A stretch of DNA of 6,273 bases from Candidatus Alloscillospira gallinarum (GCA_904420055.1 CAJFTV010000184.1:1-6273); one strand, 5' to 3'. Shown: positions 1-6,095, counted from the first letter of the stretch. Program-made: numbers and translations. Notes: generated by a model not told the origin, from the sequence alone.

Positions 1-414
1 GACATATGCCATGAGACTATACATCAGATAGGTATGGACGAGTTTTGCCTGCGTTATGTAAACGAGCTCTCGGGCGGAGAGCTCCAGAAGGTTATGCTGG
101 CCCGCGCCCTTGTGCAGGAGCCGAAGCTTCTGCTCCTTGACGAGCCCACCAGCAACCTGGACCCTAAAAACCAGTATGAGATGATGTCCCTTGTGAGAGA
201 TGTGGCGCGCCAGCGCCAGATAGGCGTCATGGTGGTAATCCACGATTTGAGCCTGGCGCTCAGATTCTGCGACAAGTTCCTGTTTTTAAAGGACGGCGTT
301 GTACACAAGTACGGCGACGAGTCGATTATTACCCCGGAGACAATAAAAGATGTATACGGGATTGATGCGAGGATTGTCCCGGTGGACGGCAGAAAAATTG
401 TCATGATACAGTAA
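1..414 (+). CDS. ABC transporter ATP-binding protein, FecE/FepC-like (5' end missing)
   Basis: This is the C-terminal 137 residues of a nucleotide-binding subunit that powers import of iron-siderophore, haem or cobalamin-type substrates at the cytoplasmic membrane. The frame is open from the first base, so the Walker A part lies outside the window; the ATG at 34 is internal. Visible in order: the ABC signature LSGGELQKV (fragment residues 23-31), Walker B LLLLDEPT (43-50), D-loop SNLD (51-54) and the switch histidine in VVIHDLS (H81). After these comes a short tail typical of the FecE/FepC/BtuD group, with a phrase on the induced 'YGIDARIVPVDGRKIV' pattern. It ends 19 nt before the FmdE gene, suggesting one operon with permease and binding-protein genes upstream. 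The family call is firm; the substrate cannot be read from this fragment. Confidence 0.93.
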   Translation, partial: DICHETIHQIGMDEFCLRYVNELSGGELQKVMLARALVQEPKLLLLDEPTSNLDPKNQYEMMSLVRDVARQRQIGVMVVIHDLSLALRFCDKFLFLKDGVVHKYGDESIITPETIKDVYGIDARIVPVDGRKIVMIQ

Positions 415-433
415 AACGGAGGCAGATTAGGTT

Positions 434-961
434 ATGGACAACAGAGAACTTTGGGAGAAGAGCGTCAAATTTCACGGTCACGAGTGCGGCGGGCTTACAA
501 TCGGATATAAGGCTGCGCTTTACGCCATGGAGCTTTTGAATATTGATTTTTCAGAGGACGAGGACGTTGTATGTGTAACGGAGAACGACGCCTGCGGCGT
601 AGACGCAATTCAGGCGATTTTGGGTTGCAGCGTGGGGAAGGGGAATCTCCTGTTCCACATGCGCGGGAAACAGGCATTTAGCTTTTACAACAGAAAAACG
701 GGAAAGTCTGTACGCCTTGTTTTAAGGCCGACGCCGGACATGGAGCGGGAGGAGAAGTTTAAATATCTCCAGGAGAGAGAACCGCGGGAGCTGTTTGACG
801 TGAAAGAGGCAAAAATTGTTTTGCCGGAGCGGGCGAGGATTTTTAAGTCGATTGTCTGCGACTGCTGCGGGGAGACGGCGTCTGAGAACTATATAAGGCT
901 CTCTGACGGTAAATACCTGTGCCTTGACTGCTACAGCAGCTATGACAGATTTTCTGTTTAA
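434..961 (+). CDS. FmdE family protein with C-terminal zinc ribbon
   Basis: The product is 175 residues. The N-terminal half carries the FmdE-domain signature FHGHECGGL (residues 13-21; H14, H16, C18), followed by CVTENDACGVDAIQ (47-60) and a further Cys at 65, a likely metal-binding set. The C-terminal end has a four-Cys zinc ribbon: C142-x2-C145 (C144 also present) and C163-x2-C166. The domain is named after subunit E of archaeal formylmethanofuran dehydrogenase, a Mo/W enzyme. Bacterial members like this one have no settled function, and nothing here suggests methanogenesis. The ATG at 434 is preceded by CGGAGG at 417-422, an 11-nt spacing. The gene follows an ABC ATPase by 19 nt, so a role in handling the imported metal or metal complex is a reasonable inference, not a demonstrated one. 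Two hairpins follow the stop codon. Confidence 0.88.
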   Translation: MDNRELWEKSVKFHGHECGGLTIGYKAALYAMELLNIDFSEDEDVVCVTENDACGVDAIQAILGCSVGKGNLLFHMRGKQAFSFYNRKTGKSVRLVLRPTPDMEREEKFKYLQEREPRELFDVKEAKIVLPERARIFKSIVCDCCGETASENYIRLSDGKYLCLDCYSSYDRFSV

Positions 962-992
962 AATAAATCCTTCAGGTTATAATGTATAAACA

Positions 993-1028
993 GGCCGCGT
1001 GGACATGTACTTGTGTGTCCACGCGGCC
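993..1028. repeat. Perfect 13-bp inverted repeat (hairpin) after the FmdE gene
   Basis: The arms 993-1005 and 1016-1028 are perfect reverse complements, very GC-rich, with a 10-nt loop at 1006-1015. Only three T follow on the plus strand (1031-1033, after CG), so this is a poor intrinsic terminator by itself. It may protect the 3' end of the operon mRNA, act as a factor-dependent terminator, or work jointly with the hairpin 17 nt downstream. The stem is seen directly; its role is inferred. Confidence 0.7.
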
Positions 1029-1044
1029 CGTTTGCAGCGGTATT

Positions 1045-1083
1045 AAGCAAAAAGGGAAACGGTTGCCGTTTCCCTTTTTGCTT
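1045..1083. terminator. Bidirectional intrinsic terminator after the FmdE gene
   Basis: The arms 1045-1062 and 1066-1083 are an 18-bp perfect inverted repeat around a TTG loop. The GC-rich core GGGAAACGG/CCGTTTCCC is flanked by five A on the left and five T followed by GCTT on the right, so it works as a Rho-independent terminator in both directions. It closes the ABC/FmdE operon. Confidence 0.85.
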
Positions 1084-1187
1084 ATCAAGTTGAAAGAAAA
1101 TAATGAAGTGAAGCGGAAACGCCAAAACGCCGCTTCTTAAAAGGCAGGAGCAATGAAAAGGATTGTGCTTTTTCTGCTTGCAGCTAC

Positions 1188-1211
1188 ATTTAACCACGTG
1201 GAGTGTTAAAT
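1188..1211. repeat. Inverted repeat ATTTAAC-N10-GTTAAAT, possible operator
   Basis: Seven-base perfect arms at 1188-1194 and 1205-1211 enclose ten bases that contain the palindrome CACGTG. It lies about 100 bp upstream of the -10 box of the SDR gene. The symmetry fits a dimeric regulator site, but AT-rich 7-mers can pair by chance. Confidence 0.35.
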
Positions 1212-1259
1212 GTGCAACCGCTTAAAGGTAAAATATTTGTTAATTTGCAGCTGAGGAAT

Positions 1260-1297
1260 AATTTGTTAGCACAAAATATACGTATTGTTCACAAATT
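1260..1297. promoter_or_regulatory. Imperfect dyad overlapping the SDR promoter, possible operator
   Basis: The arms 1260-1271 (AATTTGTTAGCA) and 1286-1297 (TGTTCACAAATT) are complementary at 10 of 12 positions, with 14 nt between them. A third, directly repeated copy of the core ATTTGTTA lies at 1235-1242, 26 bp before the copy at 1261-1268. The right arm covers the place where the -35 box should be, so a protein bound here could repress or replace -35 recognition. The sequence pattern is seen; the regulator is unknown. Confidence 0.4.
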
Positions 1298-1319
1298 AAG
1301 CTTTACTATGGGATATAAT
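1288..1319 (+). promoter_or_regulatory. Promoter of the SDR gene
   Basis: A perfect TATAAT stands at 1314-1319, about 51 nt before the chosen ATG. The -35 is weak: the best candidate is TTCACA at 1288-1293, with an overlong spacing of 20 bp. The poor -35 and the surrounding dyad suggest a regulated or activator-dependent promoter. Confidence 0.5.
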
Positions 1320-1357
1320 ATTAATGACAAGAAGAAGTGTATATGTGTAGACAGAAA

Positions 1358-1364
1358 AGAGGTG
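1358..1364 (+). promoter_or_regulatory. Ribosome binding site that fixes the SDR start
   Basis: AGAGGTG at 1358-1364 lies 5 nt before the ATG at 1370. The in-frame GTG at 1337 and ATG at 1343 would place this site inside the coding region and add a tail that the family lacks before the Rossmann motif. Confidence 0.75.
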
Positions 1365-1369
1365 CCATT

Positions 1370-2446
1370 ATGAGTGAGATTTATTTGGTAACGGGTGCAA
1401 CAGGGCATCTTGGAAATACTATAGTGAGAAAGCTGACTGATATGGGAAGGCGCGTGAGGGCGCTTGTAATGCAGGACGACAGGAATGTGTCGGCCCTTCC
1501 CGAGGGAACGAAGATCTGTTATGGAGACGTGCGGGACAGAAGTTCCATGGAAAACGCCTTTAAAACTGAAGCAGGGCAGGAGCTTATTGTTATACACTGT
1601 GCTGGAATTGTGTCCATTGCCAGCCGGTATGATGGGAATATATACAAGGTAAATGTGGAGGGCACAAAAAACGTCACCGACCTGTGTGTGGCATACCGGG
1701 TTAAAAAGCTTGTGCATGTGAGTTCTGTCCATGCCATACCGGAAAAGCCAATGGGAGAGACTATGACGGAGATAGACCACTTTGACCCGGATAAAGTGGT
1801 GGGACTCTACGCTAAGACAAAGGCGGAGGCCACACAATATGTATTGGACGCGGCAAAAGCCGCGGGCCTTGATGTTAGTGTGGTGCACCCCTCCGGAATA
1901 AGCGGGCCGTATGACTGCGGCCACGGACATATAACACAGCTGCTTATTGACTACTGTAACGGCGGCCTTGCCGCCGGGGTAAAGGGAGGATATGATTTTG
2001 TAGACGTGCGTGATGTGGCTGACGGAATAATTTCCTGCTGCGAGCACGGCAGGCCGGGTGAATGTTATATTCTGTCAAACAGATATATAAGCATTCCGGA
2101 GCTGTTTGGGATTTTCAGCCGCGTTACGGGAAGAAAAAAGATAAAAACAATTCTGCCCCTCTGGTTTGCCAAGGCCACGGCCGGGGCAGCAGAGATGTAT
2201 TACAGAATTAAAAAGCAGCCGCCTCTCTACACTGCCTATTCCCTTTATACGCTGTCCAGCAACGCACAGTTTTCACACGAAAAGGCGGAGCGTGAGCTCG
2301 GGTATGTGCCCCGGGACTTTACAGTGACAGTCCGCGACACTGTGCAGTGGCTCACTGAAAACGGCAGGATTAAAATGAAGAAAATAAAGCCTTCAAAGAG
2401 AAGCAGAAGACACGGGAGAAAGAAGGCCTACGGTACGTTAGGCTGA
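1370..2446 (+). CDS. NAD(P)-dependent extended SDR (epimerase/dehydratase or 3-beta-HSD-like)
   Basis: This is a 358-residue cytoplasmic oxidoreductase of the extended short-chain dehydrogenase/reductase group. The N-terminal Rossmann fold shows GATGHLG (residues 9-15), an acidic turn GDVRD (52-56), and the strand IHCAGIVS (75-82). HVSSV (116-120) supplies the catalytic Ser region and YAKTK (147-151) the catalytic Tyr147/Lys151 pair. HPSGISGPYD (173-182) is the usual post-catalytic segment. The pattern recalls dihydroflavonol reductase, cinnamoyl-CoA reductase or sterol dehydrogenase-like proteins, but the substrate cannot be inferred. The last 24 residues are unusual: residues 335-352 hold 11 Lys/Arg. 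The gene has its own promoter region and terminators on both sides, so it is probably monocistronic. Confidence 0.9.
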   Translation: MSEIYLVTGATGHLGNTIVRKLTDMGRRVRALVMQDDRNVSALPEGTKICYGDVRDRSSMENAFKTEAGQELIVIHCAGIVSIASRYDGNIYKVNVEGTKNVTDLCVAYRVKKLVHVSSVHAIPEKPMGETMTEIDHFDPDKVVGLYAKTKAEATQYVLDAAKAAGLDVSVVHPSGISGPYDCGHGHITQLLIDYCNGGLAAGVKGGYDFVDVRDVADGIISCCEHGRPGECYILSNRYISIPELFGIFSRVTGRKKIKTILPLWFAKATAGAAEMYYRIKKQPPLYTAYSLYTLSSNAQFSHEKAERELGYVPRDFTVTVRDTVQWLTENGRIKMKKIKPSKRSRRHGRKKAYGTLG

Positions 2447-2453
2447 TAATATA

Positions 2454-2486
2454 AAAAACAGCTCGGCATTTTGCCGAGCTGTTTTT
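2454..2486. terminator. Bidirectional terminator between convergent genes
   Basis: The arms 2454-2468 and 2472-2486 form a 15-bp perfect stem with a TTT loop. The GC core CAGCTCGGCA/TGCCGAGCTG is flanked by A5 and T5, giving a T-tract on both strands. It terminates the SDR transcript from the left and the ybaB transcript from the right. Confidence 0.92.
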
Positions 2487-2498
2487 ACTGCGGTAGTT

Positions 2499-2840
2499 TT
2501 AAAATCCAAGGTTAAGGCCGCCGGTGAGCTTTGACATGCCTGCGTTTGCCGCGTTCTGTGCCGCGCGCATTGCCTCGTTAACTGCGGCGACCACCATGTC
2601 CTGAAGCATTTCCACATCTTCAGGGTCAACGGCCTCGGGGTCAATCTCTATTGAGACGAGCTCATATTTACCGTTGACTACAGCGGTTACCATACCGCCG
2701 CCGGCCTGAGCGGAGAAGGTTTTTTCCTCCATTTCGGCCTGCATCTTGAGCATTTCGGCCTGCATTTTCTGGGCCTGCTTAATCATGTTCATGTTCATAC
2801 CGCCGCCGTAGCTTCCGCCGCGAAATCCACCTTTTGCCAT
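2499..2840 (-). CDS. YbaB/EbfC family nucleoid-associated protein
   Basis: The product is a 113-residue DNA-binding protein of the YbaB/EbfC family, small dimeric proteins that coat the nucleoid and are linked to dnaX/recR loci. After a Gly/Met-rich head (MAKGGFRGGSYGGGMNMNM) comes the signature helix KQAQKMQAEMLKMQAEMEEK (about residues 20-40). The central sheet follows with GGGMVTAVVNGKYELVSIEIDPE, then the C-terminal helix VVAAVNEAMRAAQNA. The ATG at 2840 is chosen because the AAGGAG at 2852-2857 is 11 nt upstream; an in-frame GTG at 2852 overlaps that site and is impossible. The start is only 22 nt after the dnaX stop, so the two are co-transcribed. A recR gene, the usual next member, is not present. 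Confidence 0.93.
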   Translation of the reverse strand: MAKGGFRGGSYGGGMNMNMIKQAQKMQAEMLKMQAEMEEKTFSAQAGGGMVTAVVNGKYELVSIEIDPEAVDPEDVEMLQDMVVAAVNEAMRAAQNAANAGMSKLTGGLNLGF

Positions 2841-2851
2841 TATTAAAGTCA

Positions 2852-2857
2852 CTCCTT
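2852..2857 (-). promoter_or_regulatory. Ribosome binding site of the ybaB-family gene
   Basis: AAGGAG on the minus strand lies in the 22-nt gap behind dnaX, 11 nt before the ATG at 2840. It decides the start against the GTG at 2852. Confidence 0.75.
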
Positions 2858-2862
2858 AAAAG

Positions 2863-4539
2863 TTATTCAAATTTAATTATATCAAATTTTGAGAGACTGT
2901 CCAGCTTATCCCTGCCCTCTGGCTGAGGTACGGCGGGGGGCGTCTCTTCAGTTATTTTTACGTTTATCTGTCTTCCTAAGACACTGCCTGCGGCTGACTT
3001 CAGTGCTTCTACTGTCTCCGTGGTATTTGCCACATTTGCGGTAAAGTCATTGCCCATATACACGGTCAGGGTGGTATCTGAAATTTCTGCCGCCACCTCA
3101 GCCTTGTCGCTGAGAAAGAAGAATATTGGCGGGTCAATTTCACCCTGCGCCAGCTTTAATATGCTGTCCCAGGTATCCGCACCTGCCGGCGCTGCGGCAG
3201 AGCCGGACGGTACAGCCTTTGCAGTTTCAGCACTTTTGGCCTCGTGGGGAGCTGCTGCCGGCTTTGTGGGTGCCGGCGCATGTGGTTCCGGCTCCTCTTC
3301 CCATGGCGGGGCATCGTCGTCCTGCGATGGGGAGGGAACATCGTCTGACGGCGCGGCGGGTGCACTGGCCGCGGACGCCGGACTGAACGTGAAATTACCC
3401 GAGTTCAGTCTCTCCTCAAGGGTACAGATCCGTGAGGAGAGGGAGGCATAATCTCCCCCGAGTTCAGGATTTGCAAGGCGCAGTATGCACATCTCAAGGG
3501 CGAGCCGGGAGGTTGAAAACGTCTTTAAATCCTGTGCAGCGTCTTTTGCCGCGGACAGCCACCACATTATTTTTTCTGGTGAGACGCCTTCGGCCAGCTC
3601 TGTTATGACCTCTTTGGAGAACATTCCGGAAAAAAGGCTGCCGGGAGAGGCAGGAGACATCTTATATATAAGTAAATCCCTGAACAGGGCCGTTATCTCA
3701 TCTAAGACTGCCGCCATGTCCTTTCCGTTTTTATAGAAGCTGTCAATCATCTGAAGAGCTTCTGGGGTGTTGCCGGACTTAACAAGGGATACAAGCTTTG
3801 CGGTCTCGGCGGACCCGGCTATGCCTATAGTGGAAATTATAAAGTCAGAATCTATTTTTCCGTCCCGGCCGCACTGATCCAGGAGTGAGAGCGCGTCCCT
3901 CACGGCGCCGTCGGAGAGGCGGGCCAGAAGCTCCGCACCGTCAGAAGTGAGGTCAATACCCTCGGCATCGGCTATGTGGAGCAAGTGATTTTTCATGTCC
4001 TCCGGCAGTATGCGCTTGAATGAAAAACGCTGGCACCGGGATACGATTGTGGCGGGAACTTTGTGAAGCTCCGTCGTGGCGAGGATAAACATGAGGTGCT
4101 CCGGCGGTTCTTCCAAAATCTTCAGAAGCGCGTTAAATGCGGAATTTGACATCATGTGGACCTCGTCCACTATATATATGCGTTTTTTAACTGATGACGG
4201 TGAGTATACGGCCTCGTCCCGCAGGGCGCGGACGTTGTCAACTCCGTTGTTGGAGGCGGCGTCCAGTTCAACCACGTCAAGTACCGTGCCATTTTCAATT
4301 CCCGTGCAGGCCGCGCACTTATTGCATGGATTGCCGTCAACCGGGTGCTCACAGTTTACGGCCCTTGACAGAATTTTAGCGCAGGAGGTTTTTCCCGTTC
4401 CCCTTGTGCCAACGAACAGATAGGCGTGTGAGAGACGATCGGACTCCACCTGACGCTTCAGCGTCTCGGTGATGTGCTTCTGACCGATGACATCGTCAAA
4501 TGTCTTTGGACGCCATTTCCTGTATAACGCCTGATACAA
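2863..4539 (-). CDS. dnaX: DNA polymerase III subunit gamma/tau
   Basis: This is the clamp-loader ATPase of the replisome: it loads the beta clamp and, through its C-terminal part, organises the polymerases. The chosen product has 558 residues, close to other Gram-positive tau proteins. Starting from LYQALYRKWRPKTF, the order is: Walker A GTRGTGKTS (44-52), zinc-binding Cys63, 72, 75 and 78, Walker B IYIVDEVH (121-128), sensor 1 LATTELHKVP (153-162), arginine-finger SRC (167-169) and sensor 2 GAVRDALS (211-218). A helical collar domain follows. A Pro/Ala/acidic linker (about 385-455) leads to a C-terminal tau-like domain ending in KFDIIKFE. The start is TTG at 4539 with AGGTGA 4-5 nt upstream, matching the family's MYQALYRKWRP beginning; a GTG at 4590 would run into the SRP RNA gene. 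I see no need for a frameshift product. Confidence 0.96.
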   Translation of the reverse strand: MYQALYRKWRPKTFDDVIGQKHITETLKRQVESDRLSHAYLFVGTRGTGKTSCAKILSRAVNCEHPVDGNPCNKCAACTGIENGTVLDVVELDAASNNGVDNVRALRDEAVYSPSSVKKRIYIVDEVHMMSNSAFNALLKILEEPPEHLMFILATTELHKVPATIVSRCQRFSFKRILPEDMKNHLLHIADAEGIDLTSDGAELLARLSDGAVRDALSLLDQCGRDGKIDSDFIISTIGIAGSAETAKLVSLVKSGNTPEALQMIDSFYKNGKDMAAVLDEITALFRDLLIYKMSPASPGSLFSGMFSKEVITELAEGVSPEKIMWWLSAAKDAAQDLKTFSTSRLALEMCILRLANPELGGDYASLSSRICTLEERLNSGNFTFSPASAASAPAAPSDDVPSPSQDDDAPPWEEEPEPHAPAPTKPAAAPHEAKSAETAKAVPSGSAAAPAGADTWDSILKLAQGEIDPPIFFFLSDKAEVAAEISDTTLTVYMGNDFTANVANTTETVEALKSAAGSVLGRQINVKITEETPPAVPQPEGRDKLDSLSKFDIIKFE

Positions 4540-4543
4540 AAAA

Positions 4544-4549
4544 TCACCT
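4544..4549 (-). promoter_or_regulatory. Ribosome binding site that fixes the dnaX TTG start
   Basis: AGGTGA on the minus strand ends four nt before the TTG at 4539. No ATG or GTG with a comparable site exists near the conserved YQALYRKWRP beginning. Confidence 0.7.
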
Positions 4550-4564
4550 GAGCTTTCTCTTGAG

Positions 4565-4590
4565 AAAAACGGCGTGTGGCAAGACCGCAC
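4565..4590 (-). terminator. T-tract behind the SRP RNA closing helix, possible partial terminator
   Basis: On the minus strand the 3' arm of the SRP RNA terminal helix (4590-4570) is followed at once by five T (4569-4565). This resembles the end of an intrinsic terminator, but the other arm lies nearly 300 nt upstream, so a rapid hairpin is less likely. Because the dnaX ribosome binding site starts 15 nt further on, any termination here must be partial, or the site is an RNA-processing end instead. Confidence 0.35.
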
Positions 4591-4865
4591 ACCGGCCTTT
4601 GAAAAAGTGATATATCCGTAACGGAGGCGGCTGGCTCAAAACCGGCTGCCTCACGGCACACGAGAGGTTTCGCTTAATGCTGCTCGGTTCCCCGCCTGAC
4701 ATGGTTCACGAATTCTCGTTGCGTGAGACCGGCTCGTCAACGCTGCCCACCAACGGCAGACGATACATCACAGTTCCTGGGGCGCGGAATTCATTCCTGC
4801 TGTAGCGGATTGCAGGTTACAGGGCACCGCTATCTCCCCAATTAGTGCGGTCTTGCCCCACGCCG
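4570..4865 (-). ncRNA. ffs: Signal recognition particle RNA, large bacterial type (scRNA/4.5S homologue)
   Basis: This is the RNA scaffold that binds Ffh and directs signal-bearing ribosomes to the membrane; it is about 295 nt, the length of the Bacillus type. The two ends form a 21-bp helix, 4845-4865 against 4570-4590, with one mismatch. The 5' part holds the Alu domain, with the conserved GGTGCCCTGTAACCTGCAA and its partner (4796-4828). The S-domain helix 8 lies near 4675-4705: ATGTCAGG, then a GGAA tetraloop at 4688-4691 closed by CGG/CCG, then GAGCAGCAT with its conserved asymmetric loop, the Ffh binding site. The placement directly before dnaX is the Gram-positive order. Exact mature ends would need 5'/3' mapping; the start may lie some bases upstream and be processed. 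Confidence 0.94.
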
Positions 4866-4893
4866 CATTTCGGTATGGGATAAGATGAGTGAT

Positions 4894-4922
4894 ATTATAC
4901 TATATTAAAATGCCTTTCGCAA
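4894..4922 (-). promoter_or_regulatory. Promoter of the SRP RNA gene (and probably dnaX-ybaB)
   Basis: On the minus strand TTGCGA (4922-4917) and a perfect TATAAT (4899-4894) are 17 bp apart. Transcription should begin near 4887, about 20 nt before the terminal helix of the SRP RNA. It is the only clear promoter in front of dnaX. Between it and the stop of the aldolase gene (4923-5016) I see only AT-rich DNA without a GC-rich terminator stem; TATAATATTATA at 5010-5021 is a perfect palindrome across the aldolase stop. Confidence 0.75.
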
Positions 4923-5016
4923 CAGGATTTTAAAATTTAATTGTTGTCTGCTGTTAAGCATATGGATATTGTTACAAATGCTACGCTGTTATTTTGAGTT
5001 GTCCACTTCTATAATA

Positions 5017-6051
5017 TTATAGTTTCTCTATATCGTGAATGAGTGCCTCCACCGCCTCTTCAGAGGTAGCCCAGCTTGTACAGAAGCGGGCGACTGTGGT
5101 GCCGTCGCCTGCTTTTTCCATTACATTAAATGTGTATTTTTCAGAGAGTACTTTCAGATGTTCGTCCGGCATTATTACAAACTGCTGGTTTGAAGGTGAG
5201 TCACAGTAAAATCCGTAGCCCTTTTCCTGAAAGGCTTTTTTGAGCTTCTGGGCCAGATCTACGGCACGCTTTGATATCTCCCAGTAAAGGCCCGTTTCAA
5301 AAAGTGCCTCAAACTGTATCCCCAACAGCCTGCCCTTTGCAAGCATTCCGCCGTGCTGTTTTATGTGATAGCGGAAATCCCTGTGGATTGCAGGATTTGA
5401 AATCACAATGGCCTCGCCGAAGAGCGCGCCGACCTTTGTTCCGCCTATATAAAAGACGTCGCAGAGCTCTGCAATGTCCTGCAAAGTCAGGTCAGAACCC
5501 GGAGATGACAGGGCGTAGCCAAGACGTGCACCGTCCATGAATAAATACAAACCGTGCTCACGGCAGGCTGCGCTTATGTCAGTGAGTTCTGCTTTTGTGT
5601 ATACAGTGCCGTACTCTGTTGAATTGGATATATATACCATACCAGGCTGCACTGTGTGCTCAAAACTGGGGTCTGCGTAGTGTGCGGTGCAGTAGTCGAA
5701 TATCTGGCGTCCGGTAATTTTACCGTTCTTATGTGGCAGGGTGAGCACCTTGTGCCCGGTTGCCTCTATGGCACCGGACTCGTGAGCGGCAATGTGGCCT
5801 GCGTCCGATGAAAGCACGCCCTGATGTGCCTTTAGTATTGAGGCGATGACGGTTGTGTTCGCCTGAGTACCTCCTACGAGGAAATGTACATTTACATTGA
5901 CAGCGCCGCACTCTTTTTTTATAAGAGCTGCCGCTGCCTCACAGTGCGGGTCAAGCCCATAGCCGGGTGTCTGCTCGAAATTTGTCTCGGCAAGCTTTTT
6001 AATTATACTGGGGTGTGCCCCTTCGAGGTAATCAGATTCAAAACGAAGCAT
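5017..6051 (-). CDS. Threonine aldolase family PLP-dependent enzyme
   Basis: The product has 344 residues and belongs to the fold-type I threonine aldolase/beta-eliminating lyase family. These enzymes cleave L-threonine or L-allo-threonine to glycine and acetaldehyde in the cytoplasm. Visible: the N-terminal YGLDPHCEAAAALI (31-44), the phosphate-binding GGTQANTT (60-67), and GHIAAHESGA (85-94) with the ring-stacking His86. MDGARLGYA (172-180) supplies the cofactor-ring Asp173, and IGGTKVGALFGEA (202-214) holds the Schiff-base Lys206. The C-terminal small domain ends with RFCTSWATSEEAVEALI. The ATG at 6051 has AAAGGA at 6061-6066, 9 nt upstream. Substrate preference (threonine, allo-threonine or another beta-hydroxy amino acid) is not readable; ltaE/ltaA homology is likely. 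It stands alone with its own promoter, ahead of the SRP RNA gene. Confidence 0.93.
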   Translation of the reverse strand: MLRFESDYLEGAHPSIIKKLAETNFEQTPGYGLDPHCEAAAALIKKECGAVNVNVHFLVGGTQANTTVIASILKAHQGVLSSDAGHIAAHESGAIEATGHKVLTLPHKNGKITGRQIFDYCTAHYADPSFEHTVQPGMVYISNSTEYGTVYTKAELTDISAACREHGLYLFMDGARLGYALSSPGSDLTLQDIAELCDVFYIGGTKVGALFGEAIVISNPAIHRDFRYHIKQHGGMLAKGRLLGIQFEALFETGLYWEISKRAVDLAQKLKKAFQEKGYGFYCDSPSNQQFVIMPDEHLKVLSEKYTFNVMEKAGDGTTVARFCTSWATSEEAVEALIHDIEKL

Positions 6052-6095
6052 AACGAAAAATCCTTTCTACACTTTAAATTACATATACAATGAGG

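Noticed and set aside
1153..1209. An 18-codon frame, MKRIVLFLLAATFNHVEC, that looks like a small hydrophobic leader peptide
   Set aside because: The AGGAG before it is only 2 nt from the ATG; the frame is very short, sits in a repeat-rich AT region, and nothing shows it is translated.
1337..1369. Extended SDR start at GTG 1337
   Set aside because: The extra residues MYMCRQKRGAI contain the ribosome binding site for ATG 1370, and the Rossmann motif normally starts close to the N-terminus.
1289..2047. A 252-codon open frame on the minus strand opposite the SDR gene
   Set aside because: It is antisense to a clear enzyme gene, rich in His, Cys and Ser, and has no recognisable domain; a codon-usage shadow.
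3020..3451. A 143-codon plus-strand frame opposite dnaX
   Set aside because: It lies over the Pro/Ala-rich linker of tau, whose composition gives long open frames on the other strand; no domain or ribosome binding site.
4540..4590. dnaX starting at GTG 4590, 17 codons further upstream
   Set aside because: These codons are the 3' arm of the SRP RNA closing helix, and the added residues do not resemble the family's N-terminus.
4609..4614. TATATC inside the SRP RNA gene as a separate dnaX -10 box
   Set aside because: Only four bases match and the best -35 (TTGAGC) is 19 bp away; too weak to list, though it is the main alternative to read-through.
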